Shown piece by piece: positions 22,097 through 22,908 of a stretch of DNA of 22,908 nt (position 1 is its first letter; each line of letters starts with the position of its first letter). Both the position numbers and the translations under genes were made by a program. The notes under the pieces were generated by a model that worked only from the letters and a program-made list of their open reading frames with translations, made no database searches and was not told the origin of the DNA. The stretch is from the NCBI GenBank assembly GCA_041674865.1, contig JBAYUX010000017.1, positions 1 to 22,908 on the forward strand. The letters are read 5' to 3'. Source of the DNA: CALREA01 sp041674865. GTDB lineage: Bacteria; Patescibacteriota; Gracilibacteria; UBA1369; UBA12463.

Positions 22097-22908
22097 ATGT
22101 CTTACTTCTGTGCTTATATACCGTCAGAGCTTCAGTTGACTTGGGAAAAACTCGTTGCCAAATCTCCTTTTTCTGGCTTTCATCAGTCATTTTCTTGGGC
22201 GAATTTTAAGCAGCGTGATCACTGGGAAACCTACAAGATTGGTATTTTTGAATCGGCATCGGGTGATCTCGTTGGAGGATGTATTGTTCATCAATTCTCG
22301 TGTACCGACGATACAAACTTTCTCTATATTCCAGAGGGTCCGGTTATGGACTTTGATGATGAAGATAAACTTTTTTGGCAGTGGCGAGTTCTTGAGACCG
22401 CTCTTCATCGTATTGCATCTCTGACGTCAGAAATGCGAACGACGCATATTCGTATGGAAATTCGAACTTCTACCCTTCCTTCTTGGATCTTACTTGGTTG
22501 GAGTAAGGCTCCGCTTAATCTCATGCCGAAACATACTCGCGTTGTTGATCTTAAAAAATCTCAAGAAAGCCTTCTTTCTGACATGAAACAAAAGTGTCGT
22601 TATAATGTTCGACTTTCGGAGAAGCGGGGTGTTGTTGTGAGGAAGGCTTCCCTTGACGAACTTCGCACGTTTTATAATCTCTACGAGGAGACCGCAATGC
22701 GTGATGGTTTTGAAAAGAAGTCACTCGATTTTTTTGAAATTCTTGCGAGTACAATGAAGGATTTTCTCTCTTTATATATTGCTGAGTATCAGGGTGTTCC
22801 TCTTGCAAGTGCGCTTGTTGTAACCTTCGCCAAAAGAGCCACGTATCTTTACGGTGCCTCTGGAAATGCTCATCGTAATCTCATGGCGCCGTATGCGCTT
22901 CATTGGAA
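22097..22908 (+). CDS. FemAB-family aminoacyltransferase, 5' part
   Basis: About 270 codons are visible; the gene runs off the window in an open frame. The protein resembles FemAB/MurM-type GNAT-fold transferases, which add amino acids from aminoacyl-tRNA to peptidoglycan precursors or related acceptors. Supporting segments are FHQSFSWANFKQRDHWE near residue 30, LYIPEGPVMD near 80, the basic SDMKQKCRYNVRLSEKRGV near 170 (usual form MK.K.RYN.R.A.KKGV), and ATYLYGASGN near 255 (usual form YLYGASS). No membrane segment is seen. An in-frame ATG at 22088 overlaps the predicted -10, so 22097 is preferred. No Shine-Dalgarno. The acceptor and amino acid are unknown. Confidence 0.85.
   Translation, partial: MSYFCAYIPSELQLTWEKLVAKSPFSGFHQSFSWANFKQRDHWETYKIGIFESASGDLVGGCIVHQFSCTDDTNFLYIPEGPVMDFDDEDKLFWQWRVLETALHRIASLTSEMRTTHIRMEIRTSTLPSWILLGWSKAPLNLMPKHTRVVDLKKSQESLLSDMKQKCRYNVRLSEKRGVVVRKASLDELRTFYNLYEETAMRDGFEKKSLDFFEILASTMKDFLSLYIAEYQGVPLASALVVTFAKRATYLYGASGNAHRNLMAPYALHW

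Noticed and set aside
1..22908. TGA read as glycine, as in Gracilibacteria and Absconditabacteria
   Set aside because: All genes, including conserved ones such as secA, ftsK, gltX and pta, are full length with no in-frame TGA. A recoded genome would show TGA inside genes. Only avoidance of TGA is supported.
1..22908. Mobile elements, CRISPR arrays, defence systems or RNA genes
   Set aside because: No transposase, integrase, repeat-spacer pattern, cas-like, toxin-antitoxin or restriction gene was seen, and the short spacers contain no cloverleaf-like or rRNA-like sequence.

Overview
The window is a gene-dense stretch (about 94% coding) of a small bacterial genome. Gene content and style suggest the Candidate Phyla Radiation (Patescibacteria): an archaeal-type AMP phosphorylase next to a ribose-1,5-bisphosphate isomerase, a Pta-AckA acetate module, FemAB-like and GT2/GT4 enzymes, short spacers, overlapping genes and many small secreted proteins of unknown function. 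No marker here fixes the phylum, so this is inference. No tRNA, rRNA, CRISPR array, transposase or phage gene is visible, and no gap without a gene exceeds about 210 bases.

Layout. Bases 1-93 hold the 3' end of a plus-strand gene. Bases 123-5005 are a minus-strand run, read 5' to 3' as AMP phosphorylase, ribose-1,5-bisphosphate isomerase, dCMP/CMP deaminase-like protein, GT2 and GT4, led by a promoter at 5073-5101. A plus-strand orphan (5213-5770) converges on a BaiN/HI0933-type flavoprotein (5767-7059). The acetate genes ackA and pta follow (7149-9337, minus). Next come a 108-residue orphan, a PHP-domain protein, a small lipoprotein, a secreted protein of unknown function and gltX (9409-13028, all minus). 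gltX and ftsK diverge from overlapping promoters. ftsK, a small lipoprotein, galE and an aspartate kinase run on the plus strand (13111-18719). The aspartate kinase converges on an RBBP9-like hydrolase that follows secA (18716-21964, minus). A truncated FemAB-family acyltransferase leaves the window on the plus strand.

How the genes may work together. The phosphorylase and isomerase would turn nucleoside monophosphates into ribulose-1,5-bisphosphate. In other organisms a form III or II/III RuBisCO, not in this window, makes 3-phosphoglycerate from it. Glycolytic pyruvate could then end in acetate and ATP through Pta and AckA. The glycosyltransferases, GalE and the FemAB-like protein point to envelope and polysaccharide work; SecA and FtsK are housekeeping.

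Two window-wide signals stand out. All 21 visible stop codons are TAA (14) or TAG (7), with no TGA, and no TGA occurs in frame in about 7,200 codons. None of the 20 visible gene starts has a Shine-Dalgarno sequence. Leaders are G-poor and often pyrimidine-rich, and at least two genes (ftsK and the FemAB gene) have a promoter placed so that transcription would begin at or next to the start codon. I found no obvious new defence or mobile system; the most unusual biology is in decoding and initiation.
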